Shown here: piece by piece, positions 49,111 to 62,643 of the stretch
How positions within the stretch are numbered: the stretch's first letter is position 1
Layout of the letters: each line of letters begins with the position of its first letter
Origin: Phalacrocorax aristotelis
Taxonomy: Eukaryota > Chordata > Aves > Suliformes > Phalacrocoracidae
Assembly: GCF_949628215.1 (NCBI RefSeq)
Contig: NC_134277.1
Coordinates: 128,139,463-128,203,462 of the forward strand
Length of the DNA: 64,000 nucleotides
Direction of reading: 5' to 3'
Notes under the pieces: model-generated
The model's database searches: none
The model's input: the letters and a program-made list of their open reading frames with translations, nothing else
What the model was told of the DNA's origin: nothing
Program-made: the position numbers and the translations under genes

Positions 49111-52100
49111 AAACACAGTTTTTTGTTGCTTTCTGCCGCCTACCTCCCCATGTGGTTGACTCTTGGGAAGGAGCTGTTCCTTAAGGAATTGTTCAGTCTA
49201 TCCAGAAAAGCAACAGCATGAGGAATTGGGGGGTCTGGGCTTGTAGAAAGCCCACCTGTTTTGTTTCTGATAGGATTTTAACAGTTAATGGATTTTCGTG
49301 GAGTAGTTTTATTACTGTTGAATCAATATTTTTGGATAAAAAGTCTTCCCCTGTAAGATTTTTTTTTTTTGATCTGTTTATTATTCATGTGCAACATTTA
49401 GACTGTTACTGCAACTCTCTCCAGTAATTCCTTAACAATCGGCATATGCTTAAACACAAGCCTGTCCGCAGCGTCTTTGATAATAATGAATGCAAAGTTC
49501 AGACGTGAATTTCAGCTGCCACTGGATAGGCTGCTATTAATTCTGGGTAGGTTTGGCATTTGAAATAAATGTATAAAGAAAAGATTCCTGTACTGAAAAA
49601 CAAACTAGCATTTGTTATTTTGTGTAGATTGACAGGCACAAAATTCAATAGATTCATGTAGCTGAAGTTAAATGGATGCATGAGAGTATCTGAGACTGGG
49701 CTTTAAGCTATGAATAATTGTGCCTTACCAATTTTATCAGGGCTTTTTTTTCTAGTATAAAACTGTATTTTCCCTGAAAGGGATTGATAATCAAATTGTG
49801 GATGTGACACAAGGGCTAAATAGTGAAACCACTTCAAACTTAATGTATCAATCTTATCATAAATTGTCTGGAGACTCTAGCGTCTGCAGGAAAATTACAG
49901 TAGGCACCAAAAAAGCTGGCAACTGCATTTTCAAATTTATAGATGGAAATAAAAAATAAGTAATCGTTGGAATTCTATGTTGTGTGATATATGCTCGCCT
50001 AGTCTTCCTTTTCTTTCTGCAAAGGGATTAATTTATAAGTATATGAAAAAAGACAATTTTTGTGCATTTGAGCCCATAAACAATTTTTCATACACCTCTT
50101 ATTTCTTAATGTTTTCTTTAGGACTTGCAAATATTTATTTTTAAGAGGTTTCATAGATTATTCTCCCCTGTTTGTGGTTCTCATTCTTTCTGTCTCCTAT
50201 TAAATGTAATGTGGAAGGTCAGGCTCTGAGGTTGCAGCAATACGAAGGGGATGTATTTCAGTCAGTGCTGGATGTAGTTTCTTTTTGATGTGAATGTGAT
50301 TTACTAGGTTTTTTTATATCCCATAAAAAAACTCATGACAGCTACATGCTAAAACAGATAGCTTTTCTTCCTTCCATAAACCTTTGACTTGGCCATTCTC
50401 TCTACTGTCTTTCACTAAATACAAAATTTGTGCTAACTCTTGCCCGATAGATGTTCAGAAAATATGTTTTAAATGTGGCAGAAACCCGTGAAAATATCTT
50501 CAGGGATCAGTTGGCTCCAGGTCGTGCTTGTGCTGACAGAGATGGAGATGACTTATCTGAAGTTTTGTTCCTTCTGTGGGCAGGACCAGTAGCTATTTCA
50601 GCACAGGTGAAATGTCTGTACTTACTAGTAAGGTGCTGGTTTGAGATACGTGATGACAGTGGCTTCTCCTCTTCTCCTCTTAAAATCCTCCCTGACCAAA
50701 CCTTCCCTAGCCTTTTTTTTAAACCCATCACCGTGACAAGTAGTCCAATGTTTCCCCACTTTTTTAAATCAAAGGACTGTGTATCCTTTTTGAAGAGGCT
50801 GGAAGGTGTAGAGTGTTACCGTGATTCTCATGACTCAAAACCACACTGAATACCACTTTAAAAAAACCCAAATAAACAACTTTTCCTTAGTTTTGCTTGT
50901 TTGTGTGCTTATGTGTAGAGGACCGTGCATATATTATTAAAAATATATATATGCCTAATTATTTCGTAGGCAATTTTCTGGTGCCTTTTGAATCACCAGC
51001 TCTGCAACAAGTCTCTGGACTGCTAACATGGTTCTAACAGAGCAAAAATGTTTACACTGGAAATAATGGTGAACTCTGTTAACAATAGCAGGGTTGTAAC
51101 TGAGTTGATTTTAGTGATACACTACATTTTAGTGTCATTTCCAGAGTGTCCAGGTGTGAGAGAAATGCAATATTAGAAGATCATAAACTAGAAACTATGA
51201 ATAAGGTCAAAACAAAGGCTGGAAACAGTGTGCTAAGTACATTTATGAAGCTGGAACTGTTCAGAAAATCACAGGCAAATTGGGTTCCCCTTGCTCTGTG
51301 TGGGGTGGATTCCCAGCATGAATTTTCATTTGTGGAAACTGTGGAAGACTAAGGAGTACAAATGCACCATATATATCCTCTTTAGTGAGAGAAAATTTGA
51401 ATGAACCATGCGTGACTCGGTCAAGCATAAGGACAAAATGGAGGCAAAAGGTATGGGTTTGCACTACAGACTTGACCTCTTTGTAACTAGGTGGTACTAA
51501 AGCAGTCTCAAAACCCCATTGGTTTCTACATTGCTTCTGGTTTAGTTAAGGACATGGAAACTATTTTTCAGAACTGTTTTTAGGAACTCATTTTCAGGGA
51601 GCATTTATGATGCTCCAAACTGCAGGTGTTTCCACTAACGATTTTTTTTTTTTTACAGTAAAGCAGGTTTATCCATGACTACTCTGATAGTTCAGATATT
51701 GTTTGTTTAGTACCTTCTTGAAGACAAGCAGACAAGTTACTTGGGCAGTAAAATGAGGAAAGCAGGTGTCACACGTTGTGCTTTGATAATCAGCTTCACT
51801 TTAGTAAAGCCAGAAGGATCAGAAATAACATAATTAGATCTAAAAGGAATAGAGGCACCATAATGGTTAAACATGGGAATATAGGAGAAGAGCTGGAGGC
51901 TGTAATCGGGTCTTGTAATGTTTTTCAGTGTGTGAATTCAGTCTTCACTAGTGCTACATCCGATCTACAGCTGTGTCAGGGGGCCAGTGCTGCATCTGTC
52001 TACGTGAAGATCCAACCGTGGCCAAATTCTGCTCACTTGCAAAAGAATTTAGATGAGTAGTCTTTAAGGGGACAAGTGTTATCTTTTCCTACTAATTTCA

Positions 52101-55100
52101 TTAATATGAACCTGCCATTTTGCGTATTAAGTATTATATCTCTTCTACTGTTGCAGTCAAGTAGTTTAAGACTATTTCTTGGTAATTTGAAGTTATATGT
52201 ACAGTCCAGGTAGTGCTAAGAAGGAACTCATGTTCTTGCTTTTGCTGTAAGTTTTCTTTTAAAATATTTTAAAAATTGAAAATCAAAAGCTGATTTTCCA
52301 TGTTTTTCTAATTGTTTGAACTGGAAACAGCTATCATTTTAATATTGTACTGGAGTTCTCTTTGAGCAGAAGTACTTGTCTTAATGAAAATGGCATGTAA
52401 TATGAATTACTTCATAAACACATTTTGCTTGAGTAATAGTGATTTTAGTTGTATTTCTTAGCAAAGTTAATTTTCATGAAGTGAATAAGAAAAATACACT
52501 TTTTTCCTCATTAGTTTCTTATTCTTTTCTGCCAACCATACACATACAAACGCACATACACATATATGTATATGTATTTATTTACTTTCTGGCTCATACC
52601 ATTACTTGCTGTCATGTGGGTGTTAGCTATCGCATTGAGAATTTCCTGTTTGTTTGTTCTCGTTAGTTTGTAGTAGTGCCGAACTGTTTGGGAAAATGTG
52701 GGCAATATAGAAAGTTAATGTACCCCCTGTAAATGTCACAGTTTTTGACAGGAAGGTGTATTTTGAAAGGCTATCAATACATATGTCTGGATCAAGCTCG
52801 TAGGGTCAGATCCAGAAACAGTTTCAGTAATGCTTATTGTCTTCAAGAACACTGATAATGCTAGTTGGTGAGCTCAGGGCAGTCAGCACCACACTCGACC
52901 ATGTTTCAATTAACAGGTGAATGCTGGGGCTTTTGGTTGGGTTTTGAGTTGTTTTTTTGCAGGGGTTGTTTTGTTTTGGTTTTCCTACTGTATGTGTCCC
53001 CTGAAACTCTGCCCCTGGATCTTTGAGCTTGAGAGTCATTCCGCAGAATCTCAGTGCCAAAGTGGCAAAGCCTTTTTTTTTAAAAAAAGTGCAGGTGGTT
53101 CAGTGGTTTGGTGTTTTGTTTTTTTTAACTATTTTTTTTGTTACTATTTGCAAGATAAATGCCACTTTCCCTTGCTTTCTGTCCTGAGACATACCTACAT
53201 TTTTCCATGAAGTGGTGATAGATCTGCAAGTGTTAAAGTCTCTGGAAAGTAAGACAAATATTCTGAACTAGTAATAATCACAACATGATTATTCTCTTGT
53301 ATGACATACTTTATTGAATCACTATAGTTTTTATGTCCCAGGTATTGGTGTGATACCCTTCCTTAAGGGAGTTGAATTTTAACGTCTTTACCATGAAATG
53401 GTGGGTATTTGAAGATTCAAGTGCACTGGATACCAATATTCATTAAAGCACTATGAGTATCACCCCCTGTTATGCTGCACAGATTTCTGGAAGATGTATG
53501 AGTATTTCTGGACTCACTGGTTGCTGAAGTTAGAAATGTTTTTGGTTGAACATCCAATCATTGACTAAACCCACAGAAATACAGATTCTCCACTGAGAAG
53601 CTGTCCAAAGTACAGAAGAGAAGATGGATAAGAGGAATGTCTCTATGGATGAGAACTGTTATTTTTTAGGCTAGTCTATGGTTACTTGCCCCAAATCTTC
53701 TGTAGTTCTCTAATTACAGCTTTTTATTGCTCTTAGCAGCTTAGTATGACTTAGGCAGAAAGTAGTTGATGATGCATGAGAGAAAATGGTATCTACTGGG
53801 TTGGTTTCTTTCCCCCCCTCCTTTTAAATGCACTGCATCTGGATATCTTCAGTGTCCCATTTTATGTATTTTTACAATCAGTGCAGAGAAGTGGAACAAA
53901 TATGAGCAAGAACAGATTTCGTTTGCTATTCCACTGCCATTATCCTATTAGTACTTTATTACTTACTGAAAACCTGTCTTGAAGTAATGGTATGGTGCTG
54001 CTTAAGAGCAAAGTTGTGATTAATGACAGGGTTTTGATCTTTTTTTCTATTGTAATGGGGAGTGCTAACTTAAAGCAGAAGTTATGTCATTTACCTTACT
54101 CACTAGGAGTTTAACATAAGCAGCGTGGAATATGCCTGCTGTTTGCAGTAGAGCGGATGACATTACTCATTAGGCATATTTTCTTCCAGTGGATGGAGGC
54201 GAATTCTGCACATAAAGATCTCAGTTTTTACATATCTATGCATTAATCAAGAAAAGTGATTAAACAATTTATGTGGATGTATTTGAGGCTCTTGGCTATT
54301 TGGAAACAACTTGTGGTTGTTCTAGGTATGAGAGCTACATGATCAGTTGCCTAAGTCACATGGGATTATCTCTATTTCCCAACTGAATAATCAGACCTCA
54401 CTGGGCATGCAACAGTGACAAAGCAATGTCACAAGGACAACATTGTCCTTTCCTTTTCCTGTCAGTCACTGCTTGACCTTTCCAATTTCCTGAGACAGTG
54501 GATGGCCATGGCTAGGGAACGTTGCCAGAAGCTCTTTGGGGAGGTGGTTCTTGCACCTGCTAACGTGGTCACTTTGCACTGAGGCATTCACTATGCTGGA
54601 GAGATACTAAGAATTGCATGAAAGTACATTATTCTGTCACTTGTGAATGAGGCTGTCAACACTGGAAAGTGTTCTGGATGTGTTTTCAGGGCTGCTTATA
54701 CATTACAGTAATTGCCCAAAATATAACAATCAGCCCGGAGAAGAGCCTGAACCGCAGGTGGTCTGATAAGCTCTGAAATATGGATTTGTGTTCTCTGTTG
54801 CCAGCAAACTGAATGAAACAGACACCCCTGCTTTCCTATCCTCTACTAATCCTTCTTTTCTTCTCCGCTCATACAAACACTCACTGTCAGAGTCAGACTA
54901 GATGACAACCTAGTGTTAAGAGTCATCAGTTTTTTTCCAAAGGCTGAAGAAGGAATTGAGCTTGTCTCCCATAACCTATGCAAGTGCTCCTGCCCCTCTG
55001 GAGAGGAAGTAGGGAGCTCCCCAGGATGCTTTTAAAAAAAGCTACTAATGGGTGCTGCTCTGAAAAAGTGACTCTAAAAGGTGTGAAAGCTCCAGTGTGA

Positions 55101-56492
55101 ACATCCAACTCTGAAGTGCACAAATTGGGATATTTCAGATCCCCTTAGTTTCTGGGCTCAAACTGATTTAGGCATGAACTAGATGTCAAATGCTTTCTCC
55201 TTCTTTAAGAAAACTTGGCATAAAGCAGAAAATCATATTTAAAAGTGCCAAGGGAGATCTGATGTTGGGAGGTTGGGAATAGTTGATGCTATGCAGATTT
55301 TATCAGGTTCAGAGTTAGGCATTACAGGACTTCTAGTCTGTAATCTTAGAGTTGATGACCCAGCTGGTTTTGTACTCTAAGATGTCTCCTCTGAAGGCAG
55401 TGGATCTTTAGATCATAGGATCACAGGTCCTATATGATGATTAACACCCAGTTCATGAAATTAGTTTACTGAAATCAGTTTTGGCATTAAATATTTTCAC
55501 AGTGCTCATGGGGAAAAAAACTTTGTCGGCAGAAATACTACAGAAGCAATGAAAAGGCAGTGCAAGCCTGACTGAAAGCAATTGTAGTTCAGAATCTGGG
55601 GGAAGAACTGTGGGTGGTTTTGCTTCTTTGTCTGTCCGAACTGATCCTAGGATGCTCTCAGTACTTTGAACTTCTGCCTCTGATACCTTTGTGCTTTTTC
55701 CCCATGCTTGCCCTGCCTGTAATTTCTGGAGTGCTCTTTTATAACATCCAACATCCTTGCATCCTCCTGTCAAAAACTCACCTTGGCTTAAGAAAACCCA
55801 ATCTAAGCCATAATTTACTTCCTATCCACCAGGATGTATATATGCCTGGTATAAGGAGCTGAGGACTTGTCTTTCCCTTCATTTCTTAGCCATACTCGTA
55901 CAATGCTGCTTAGTTCTTGATCTTTAAAATACCATGTAAACTGTTTTACTGAAGTCCATGGTATACTTATTTATGCACTTACTTACATGCTTGATATACA
56001 AAAGCAAATTCCATGTTAAGTTGCCTGCATACAGGAGTGGTTGCAGAGAACAAGGCCAACATTTCTTTGCTCATTTCCAACTGTGTTTCCTGTCATGAGC
56101 TTAAAATGATCATGGGTTGGATAAAATAAGACCTAAAAAATCAAAGAAGATTTACATGAAAGCGGAATGAAATAGTCCAAGAGCTGCAGCACAAAACTGG
56201 GCTGTCGTCTTCATCATTTGTGGCACCTCTGTGGTCCATATATGTCATCAGGTAAGAATGTACTTCTGGGCTAGGGGTAAGAAATTTTCTTCTTCTTTGC
56301 TACATGGTTTAGCATGTTTACATGTGAATATACATATATTTTAGATAAGAAAGACAAAGGAAGTAGGAATTATTTTTTTCATGTTTTTAAAATAACTAGT
56401 GCATGGACTTGAGCTATGCCAGTATGTATTATTGTCTGGCTTATTTCCTGTGGTTTATCTGAAATATACTACTGATGTTTTTCAAGACAAAG

Positions 56493-56537
56493 GTTTATTG
56501 TCTGTCTTTCTAGCAGTTTATTACTGTCTTTCTAGCA
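56493..56537 (+). repeat. Imperfect tandem duplication, 23 and 22 bases
   Basis: Both units start GTTTATT and end TGTCTTTCTAGCA. They are directly adjacent and differ only around one indel. Confidence 0.85.
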
Positions 56538-56716
56538 CAGGTGCCTATAATCTTTTGAGAACTGACTTCTATTTAGATGAATTATCATCTGTTTGATCTC
56601 TGAAGATCCATGAGAGGATTAGGGGTGATATGGACATTGCACTTTTTTGATGAACAGCATTTCATTGAGCTGAAATGCATGTTGCTTTTGTTTTTCTTAT
56701 GTGTATCTTATTCAAG

Positions 56717-56832
56717 ATACACCTAAAAAATGCAAAAGCAAGAAGAGAAGGAAATCTGAAGAAGCTATTAATAACCCCAAAGCAAAAACAAAACCAGAGC
56801 ATATAAAGAAGAAACAGTCTCCTGTTAAATAG
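56717..56832 (+). other. Candidate 3'-terminal coding exon, lysine-rich, unrecognised
   Basis: A pyrimidine-rich tract (about 56,683-56,714) leads to an AG at 56,715-56,716. After it the frame reads 37 residues to a TAG at 56,830-56,832. Thirteen of the 37 are lysine and two arginine, including a nuclear-localisation-like CKSKKRRKSEE near the start and HIKKKQSPVK at the end. An AATAAA follows at 57,167-57,172. The stretch is A-rich, which by itself yields lysine codons, so chance is a serious alternative. Confidence 0.25.
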
Positions 56833-57962
56833 ACAGCACAGTTAAACAAGACCTGTAAATTGTAACCTTTTTTTTTTCTGAGAGAGATCTAGGAGGTCAC
56901 CAAGACAAGAGCCTAAAAACTTGATACTGGCTGCTGAAACCTAGTCTGATAGAGTATCCTCAAACAGTTTAGAAGACAATTTATTTGCCCAATGACATAC
57001 GTTACAAAAGTGATACTACTTAGATTTTTGGATGCATTTTAAATCTTTGCAGCATTTTATGAGCATTAATGAATGAATTCTTTCAGCCTGAGTCAGGTAT
57101 ATGTATTTTTAAGCATAGATAAGCTATGCATAGGTTTGGTCAAATTCACAGGGTAGTTTAATCTGAAATAAAAACAAAAATTCAAAAATTGAAACAGGGC
57201 ATGTAGCACTTCATAAATAAAACATGGTAAGTTTTCAGTGACTTAAACACTGTACATCAATATTAGTGGCGTGTGAAGACTGCAATATAATGATAAATGA
57301 TATAGAAGGGAGCCTTTTGAAAAGACTATTTGCGTAGCAAAGCTTCATCTCTGGCCAAGTGAACTTTTCTAGGCAAGTTTTCTGCAGGCTCATTTAGTGT
57401 CCTAATTATTAAGCTGTAGTACATGAGATGTTATTAATTTGTCCTCTATGAATGGTGTCTAAAGCCACTTAATCCAGCCCAGTGTTTCCAGATTGTCTTT
57501 GTTTTTATTACCAAAGTTAAAAATGAGAAAGAGGAAGCTGGGTTTTTTTCATTTGCTAAAAAACTGGAGCAAATTTGTTTTTATATTGATCTGCAATAAT
57601 AATGCATGAATATATTTATTGGAACTGTCAGCAAGGCAAAGAAAGATTTTTGCCCATTTGTCATCACAGCACCTTTCTGAAGTACAAATAGAATAATTCT
57701 GCTTTAGAAATAGACAAAGTAATGTGGAGAGAAGTAAATCTATTAAGGATCAAGTTTGTATTATAAATTTGAATTTATAAAATTTTGATTAAGAACGGTT
57801 TCTTGTTAATTTTGAGAGCATACATTACTCAAAGCTTTAGTATTATTTATCTCTAAATGATGTACAAGTTACAAAGTAAAATAATAGCAGGTGCTTTTTG
57901 GCTTTCTGAGGATAAAACACCTTAGAATTATTAGTAAGCATAGTGGATATCAAGACTTCAAG

Positions 57963-57990
57963 ATTTCCTGGGTTTTTAAACCCAGGAAAT
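57963..57990. repeat. Near-perfect 28-base palindrome
   Basis: Arms of 13 bases (ATTTCCTGGGTTT and its exact reverse complement) are separated by only two T residues. By chance a given 13-base arm match is expected far less than once in 64 kb. It could extrude as a cruciform or bind a dimeric factor. Confidence 0.9.
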
Positions 57991-58079
57991 ACCTAACAAG
58001 TTCTTCTGTAATAAAGTCGATACTGCCTCTTGTTTTAAAGTCCACCACTATCAGAGGTTAAGTTTCTTCTCGAAGGCTG

Positions 58080-58099
58080 CAGTAAAGAGCTCTTTACTG
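58080..58099. repeat. Perfect 20-base palindrome
   Basis: CAGTAAAGAG is followed directly by its exact reverse complement CTCTTTACTG. It lies 89 bases after the palindrome at 57,963-57,990. Confidence 0.9.
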
Positions 58100-60548
58100 T
58101 AATTACCTTGAAAACATGAAAGAGGAGAATATTAACACATTTGCAACTTTGGGGCATGGATGAAGAGCTTTGTTTTCCATCTCTCTGTCTTTTGATCTCT
58201 GGATTTGAAATGCATACAGAGTGAATCTGAGTAGTATTGTAATAAGAAACCTTGTCACAAAATATGCTTATGCCCTTGGGAGACAACAGTTAAGTTAGAA
58301 AGAGTCCAACTGATTTTTTTGTAGTTCGCCAAAAGATTACTTCTTCCTTTTACAAGCATAAATTGATTGTTTGGAATATGTAAGAAGCCTGTAAAGAAAA
58401 GGGTCTGACTTTTCCCATTTCCATGTTTGCAGTTTCGAAACTATTAAAATAAGTTGATTGTGTCTTTTCTAGCTTGGTAGAAAGCTAGTAGGCATTTTAT
58501 GTCCTGAACATTATCTATGAACAGAAAACCCGTGTGGCATGTTTTAAAATACATGAAGAGAATTAGTGCTTCAAGGGAGAATGTATTCTATACATAGGAT
58601 GTCCATGTAACCTCTAGAAAAGCAAATGCTTCAGTTTTCTGAAGTATAAAGAAACTATCTATACTTTTATTCTATATTGCAACCCCTGGTTGAAATAAAT
58701 CAGAATTTGAAGGTAAAAGATATACAGAGCAATTATATATTGTTTTAAGTATGTGGAATATATATTTATATATCTATGTATAAGCACTCCAATCAAATAG
58801 CTTAAATAAATTCAGTTAAGCTGGAGCAGAAGCAAAACTGACGTTACTGAATGCACATGATTTGTATGATATGGAGTATGTTTTTCAGGGTTATAAGCAG
58901 ACCGTTTGGTTTTTGCAATACTTTAAAACCAATCAGATTTCAACCAGGAACGATACTGCATCCTTGGGGTTCACTTTGGTTCAGCTGCCATTTTCTGACA
59001 TTAAAAAGTAGTGTGGACAACTATCTTCTGAAACGATGATTATGGAGACTTTCAGAAGTCTGGTGTGGACTCTAGCCCAAAACCAAACTCGGTGTTTTGT
59101 TTTTGTACAAAATCTTGTGATAATCAAGAGAGTTCTTGATATTGGTCCTGTTTTCAGTGTGTCCAAATAACACAGTGTTATGACCAAAAGCACCCCACTT
59201 TGGAGGATCATTAAAGGTGAAGGCACATAAATGTAAGCAAGATCTGATCTCAGTTTGAGTCAGTTTTTGGGTACTCAACACTTCTGGAAAAAACAGTTCA
59301 CAGGTGGCGAAAGATCTAGAAACCTAGATCCAGTCACGTTTGTGAAGACTCATTGTAATACAGCGTCTAAGCAATAACTAAGCTATGAACCAACCAAAAA
59401 AGTCAACGAGGCTGAAGCATAATGCCTAAAAGCAACTGGATCAAATTAAGATTACTTAGGTGACCACAAAACTCAGGTTTTTTCTAATGTTTCAGGGCAG
59501 TATTCAACAGCTAAAGTTGAATGTATTTGAGCATTACATTACATTAAATTTTAAATCTTGTAAGTAGATCAAATTTATTTCTCATTTTATTTCCATTTGG
59601 CTTTTAAGAAAAATACCAAAGCAAGTTCAATATTATCTATTAAAAAATATTGTAAATACACAATTCAACAAGTAAGTTGGAGAATATTCTACTTAATATG
59701 TGGTTGAATGGGGAGGCTACACGTTTGTACTGTTAATATATGGTCAAGCTGATTTAAAATATTGTTTCTACAGATGCAGTGGGAATTCTCAGTTCAGGTG
59801 GCCACTCAGGGTAATAAAACCTGGTCTCACAAATATTTATAGAAAATGTACACAGGAAGGTTGGAACACCATGTAAAGAACTGATGTATAAAACTGAGGA
59901 AACATTTTCAGGATATTTCTTATTACTACTTCTGCTGTGCATTCTGTTACATTCAAAGTTACCCTCCTTCATTTATATGAAATCAGATTAAGCATAGCCC
60001 TGGTTAATATTTCAAAATATATTTTGGTATTTCAGTGGGTCTAGCAATAAATAATTAATCTTTAACATTTACATACATTATATTTCAAAATATTCTCAAA
60101 GTATATTTTGTATTTAATACTTTATAAAATACCACTGAATATGAATCTTAATGTTACCCGAGGTTAGTTTTTTTGCAGTATACAAGAAAAGGTGTTTAAT
60201 GTCTAAGTATAATTAAGCACAAACTGTTTGGTGTTCTGAAGCTGAGAGCCGGGCTTGTTTCCTAAATGATCTAGTAGGGCAATTATCTTTTACAAACAAG
60301 AATGTTGGCAATTGCCGTGGTAAGTGGCTGCTGGGAAGCCCTGTACAAGTACTATTGCCTTCTTTGGAGCATTTTACATTTCTTTACGTAGACCCAGTAA
60401 AGAATTGTTAGAAGACAAAAAAAACCCCGCATTTCCATTCTTAGCAGCGATCTCCCTTAATTGACTGGGTATTTCTGTCAAGCAGAGGTTTTTAGTGTGA
60501 TGGGGCAACGAGGCTGAGGAGCTGTCAAACACTGTTTCACAGCAAATG

Positions 60549-60677
60549 GGTTCGTGATGGATTAGCTGTGTGCCTCCTACCGGGGCGCGACAGGCCCAGA
60601 TGACACGAACTGAGGTCCTCTGCCACCATGCAAACAGGTCAGCGTCCCAGGGAGACCGACTGGGATGCTGTCGACGT
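60549..60677. other. Small CpG-dense patch in NKAIN3 intron 1
   Basis: About nine CpGs occur in roughly 130 bases (TTCGTG, ACCGGGGCGCGACA, CACGAAC, CAGCGTCC, ACCGAC, GTCGACGTAC) in an otherwise CpG-poor intron. A small enhancer, alternative promoter or unrecognised insertion are all possible. Confidence 0.45.
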
Positions 60678-62598
60678 ACAGTGCTCTTCAAGGCATGAAT
60701 TCAGCTCTGGAAACCTAATCCCCTGGATAATTGTCCCTTTCAATATACTTCAACCCAAATTAACTTGATTTTTTCATTAGTCCTCACAAATAAGGTTGCC
60801 TTGACCTCAAAACTTTGTTTTGTCTCTAGGCAGATAATGGTATTTCTCTGAACTTGCTTACTGCTGGCAAATTTTAATATCCCAGTCATATTGCTGTCTG
60901 TCTTCTGATAAGTCTGCATCTTTTATTCAGGAGAGCTGTTTGACACTGCTAATTTGTGGTACATTAACTGTGGGGTCTTTTATTTTAATGATACTCAGAA
61001 GAACAATAACCTCGCAGCATTTTACAGGAGCCCAGTATCATGTGTTGAAGTGATTTAATTGCAAAGCTCATGTTTTTTCACATGATTTTATCTTTGTTTG
61101 TATTTAAATATGTATAAATGGTACAATAGTTTATAAGTGATATATGTTGCAAATCAAGAAACAAAACCACATCGTCTTGTGTATGGGATGCTATTCTGTG
61201 AAGATGAACACATCGTAACTACTCCGGGCTTGTTGTTAGCATGTCATATACCTAGAAACTCTTGTTTTCCATTGTGGTTTTTGGTGGTTGTTGTTTTCTG
61301 TGTGACATCCTCAGCAAAGTGTCTCGCAGTGAAGTCCTTCAGTCTCTTAAGTCAGCCTTCTGAGACTTCATCCTCTCCTGTCCCCTGTCTCCTTTCTGCG
61401 TGGAAGGGGAAGCAGCTTCATTTCTAAGCAGATCCTTCATCAACTTTTTTATTCTCAGACAAAAAGTATTGGTATTGCTTTCAAAGTTAGACTGTCTAGG
61501 TAAAATTCTCCATAAAACTCTACTGTGGAAATAACGGGGAGTCTTCCTTCAGGGCAGGAGTTATTTTATTATTAATGGCTCCATGATGGGCCCTTCCAAG
61601 AAGATGCCTACTCCCAGTTGCCAGGTTTCTTGGTATGATATGAAGGTCTTCCTTTACGTGAATCCACAATGGTCACTTGTTTTGTTTTGTTTCTTTAACA
61701 AGTTATACATAAAAAAATACCTCCACGGGTTTTGAAATGTGCCGGTTAGACTTACCTAACCAAGGTCCAAAGGAAAAGCATCCATGGACACTTGCATGCC
61801 CGAGCTAACCACCCTGTGAGGGGATCTACGTGAACTGGTTACTTTCTTGGAAGGAAACTCATATCAGCTGTGTATGATCCTGCATTCTAGCTCAGTGGGA
61901 AGAAAAACTTTCCAACGCTACCTATAAGACCTTGTTTTCTGGTTTACAAAGGGATGTGTTAAATTTATGTCATAGTCCAGATTTTGTGTCCCTCAAAGCA
62001 AACCACTTCCTTGCAGGATGGTAGGAGATTCCGACTACACCTTTATCATGGACATTTTTTCCTTTGCCGTGTGTTATATTCATACACTTCTACAAGATAT
62101 TTAAATTTATAGGGTTTTTTATTTTTTATTTTATTTTTTTGTCTTCATCTGGGATTATTAAAATATGTCATGCTTTAGGTGCCCTTTTTTGTGCAGTAAT
62201 AGCATTAAAAACATTTAGGAGGAAATAGTTACCGTTTGTCTAATCTACAAGATCTAGGATGCAAAGAATTGCTGTGTGGCATCTGAAAGATATCTGATAC
62301 AGCCAAATGGTAACAGGGGATTCCTTCTTTGGGTAAGGTGCTGCTAAAACTTTTGCCAGTAGGTTGGTAGGAGGGAGGGCCTAGCAGTGATCAGCACATT
62401 TGCAGACAGCAAATCATTTAGGTGTCTTAATTCAGGCTTGGGGGAGAATGAATGGAACTCAGTGTCGTGAAAGCCTGAGAGATTCATGACAAGTACATGC
62501 AAAGCAGTGCGTACTGGAAGGAATAATTTGAGATGCCTTGGAGCCAGATTCTTTGTGTCCACACAACCACATAATTAGATAGTTCTCACAACCTGGCT

Positions 62599-62643
62599 TG
62601 GTTGGTTTTGGTTGGTTGGTTTTTTGTTTTGTTTTTTTTTTTT
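62599..62643. repeat. GGTT and T-rich low-complexity tract
   Basis: Repeated GGTT units (GGTTGGTTTTGGTTGGTTGG) run into a poly-T tract ending at 62,643. Confidence 0.8.

Noticed and set aside
54885-54935. GTCAGACTAGATGACAACC, similar to a CR1 3' end
   Set aside because: Too short, with no further CR1 blocks on either side.
55400-55440. ATCATAGGATCACAGG, similar to an antisense CR1 octamer tail
   Set aside because: Not a repeated octamer and no CR1 3' block follows.
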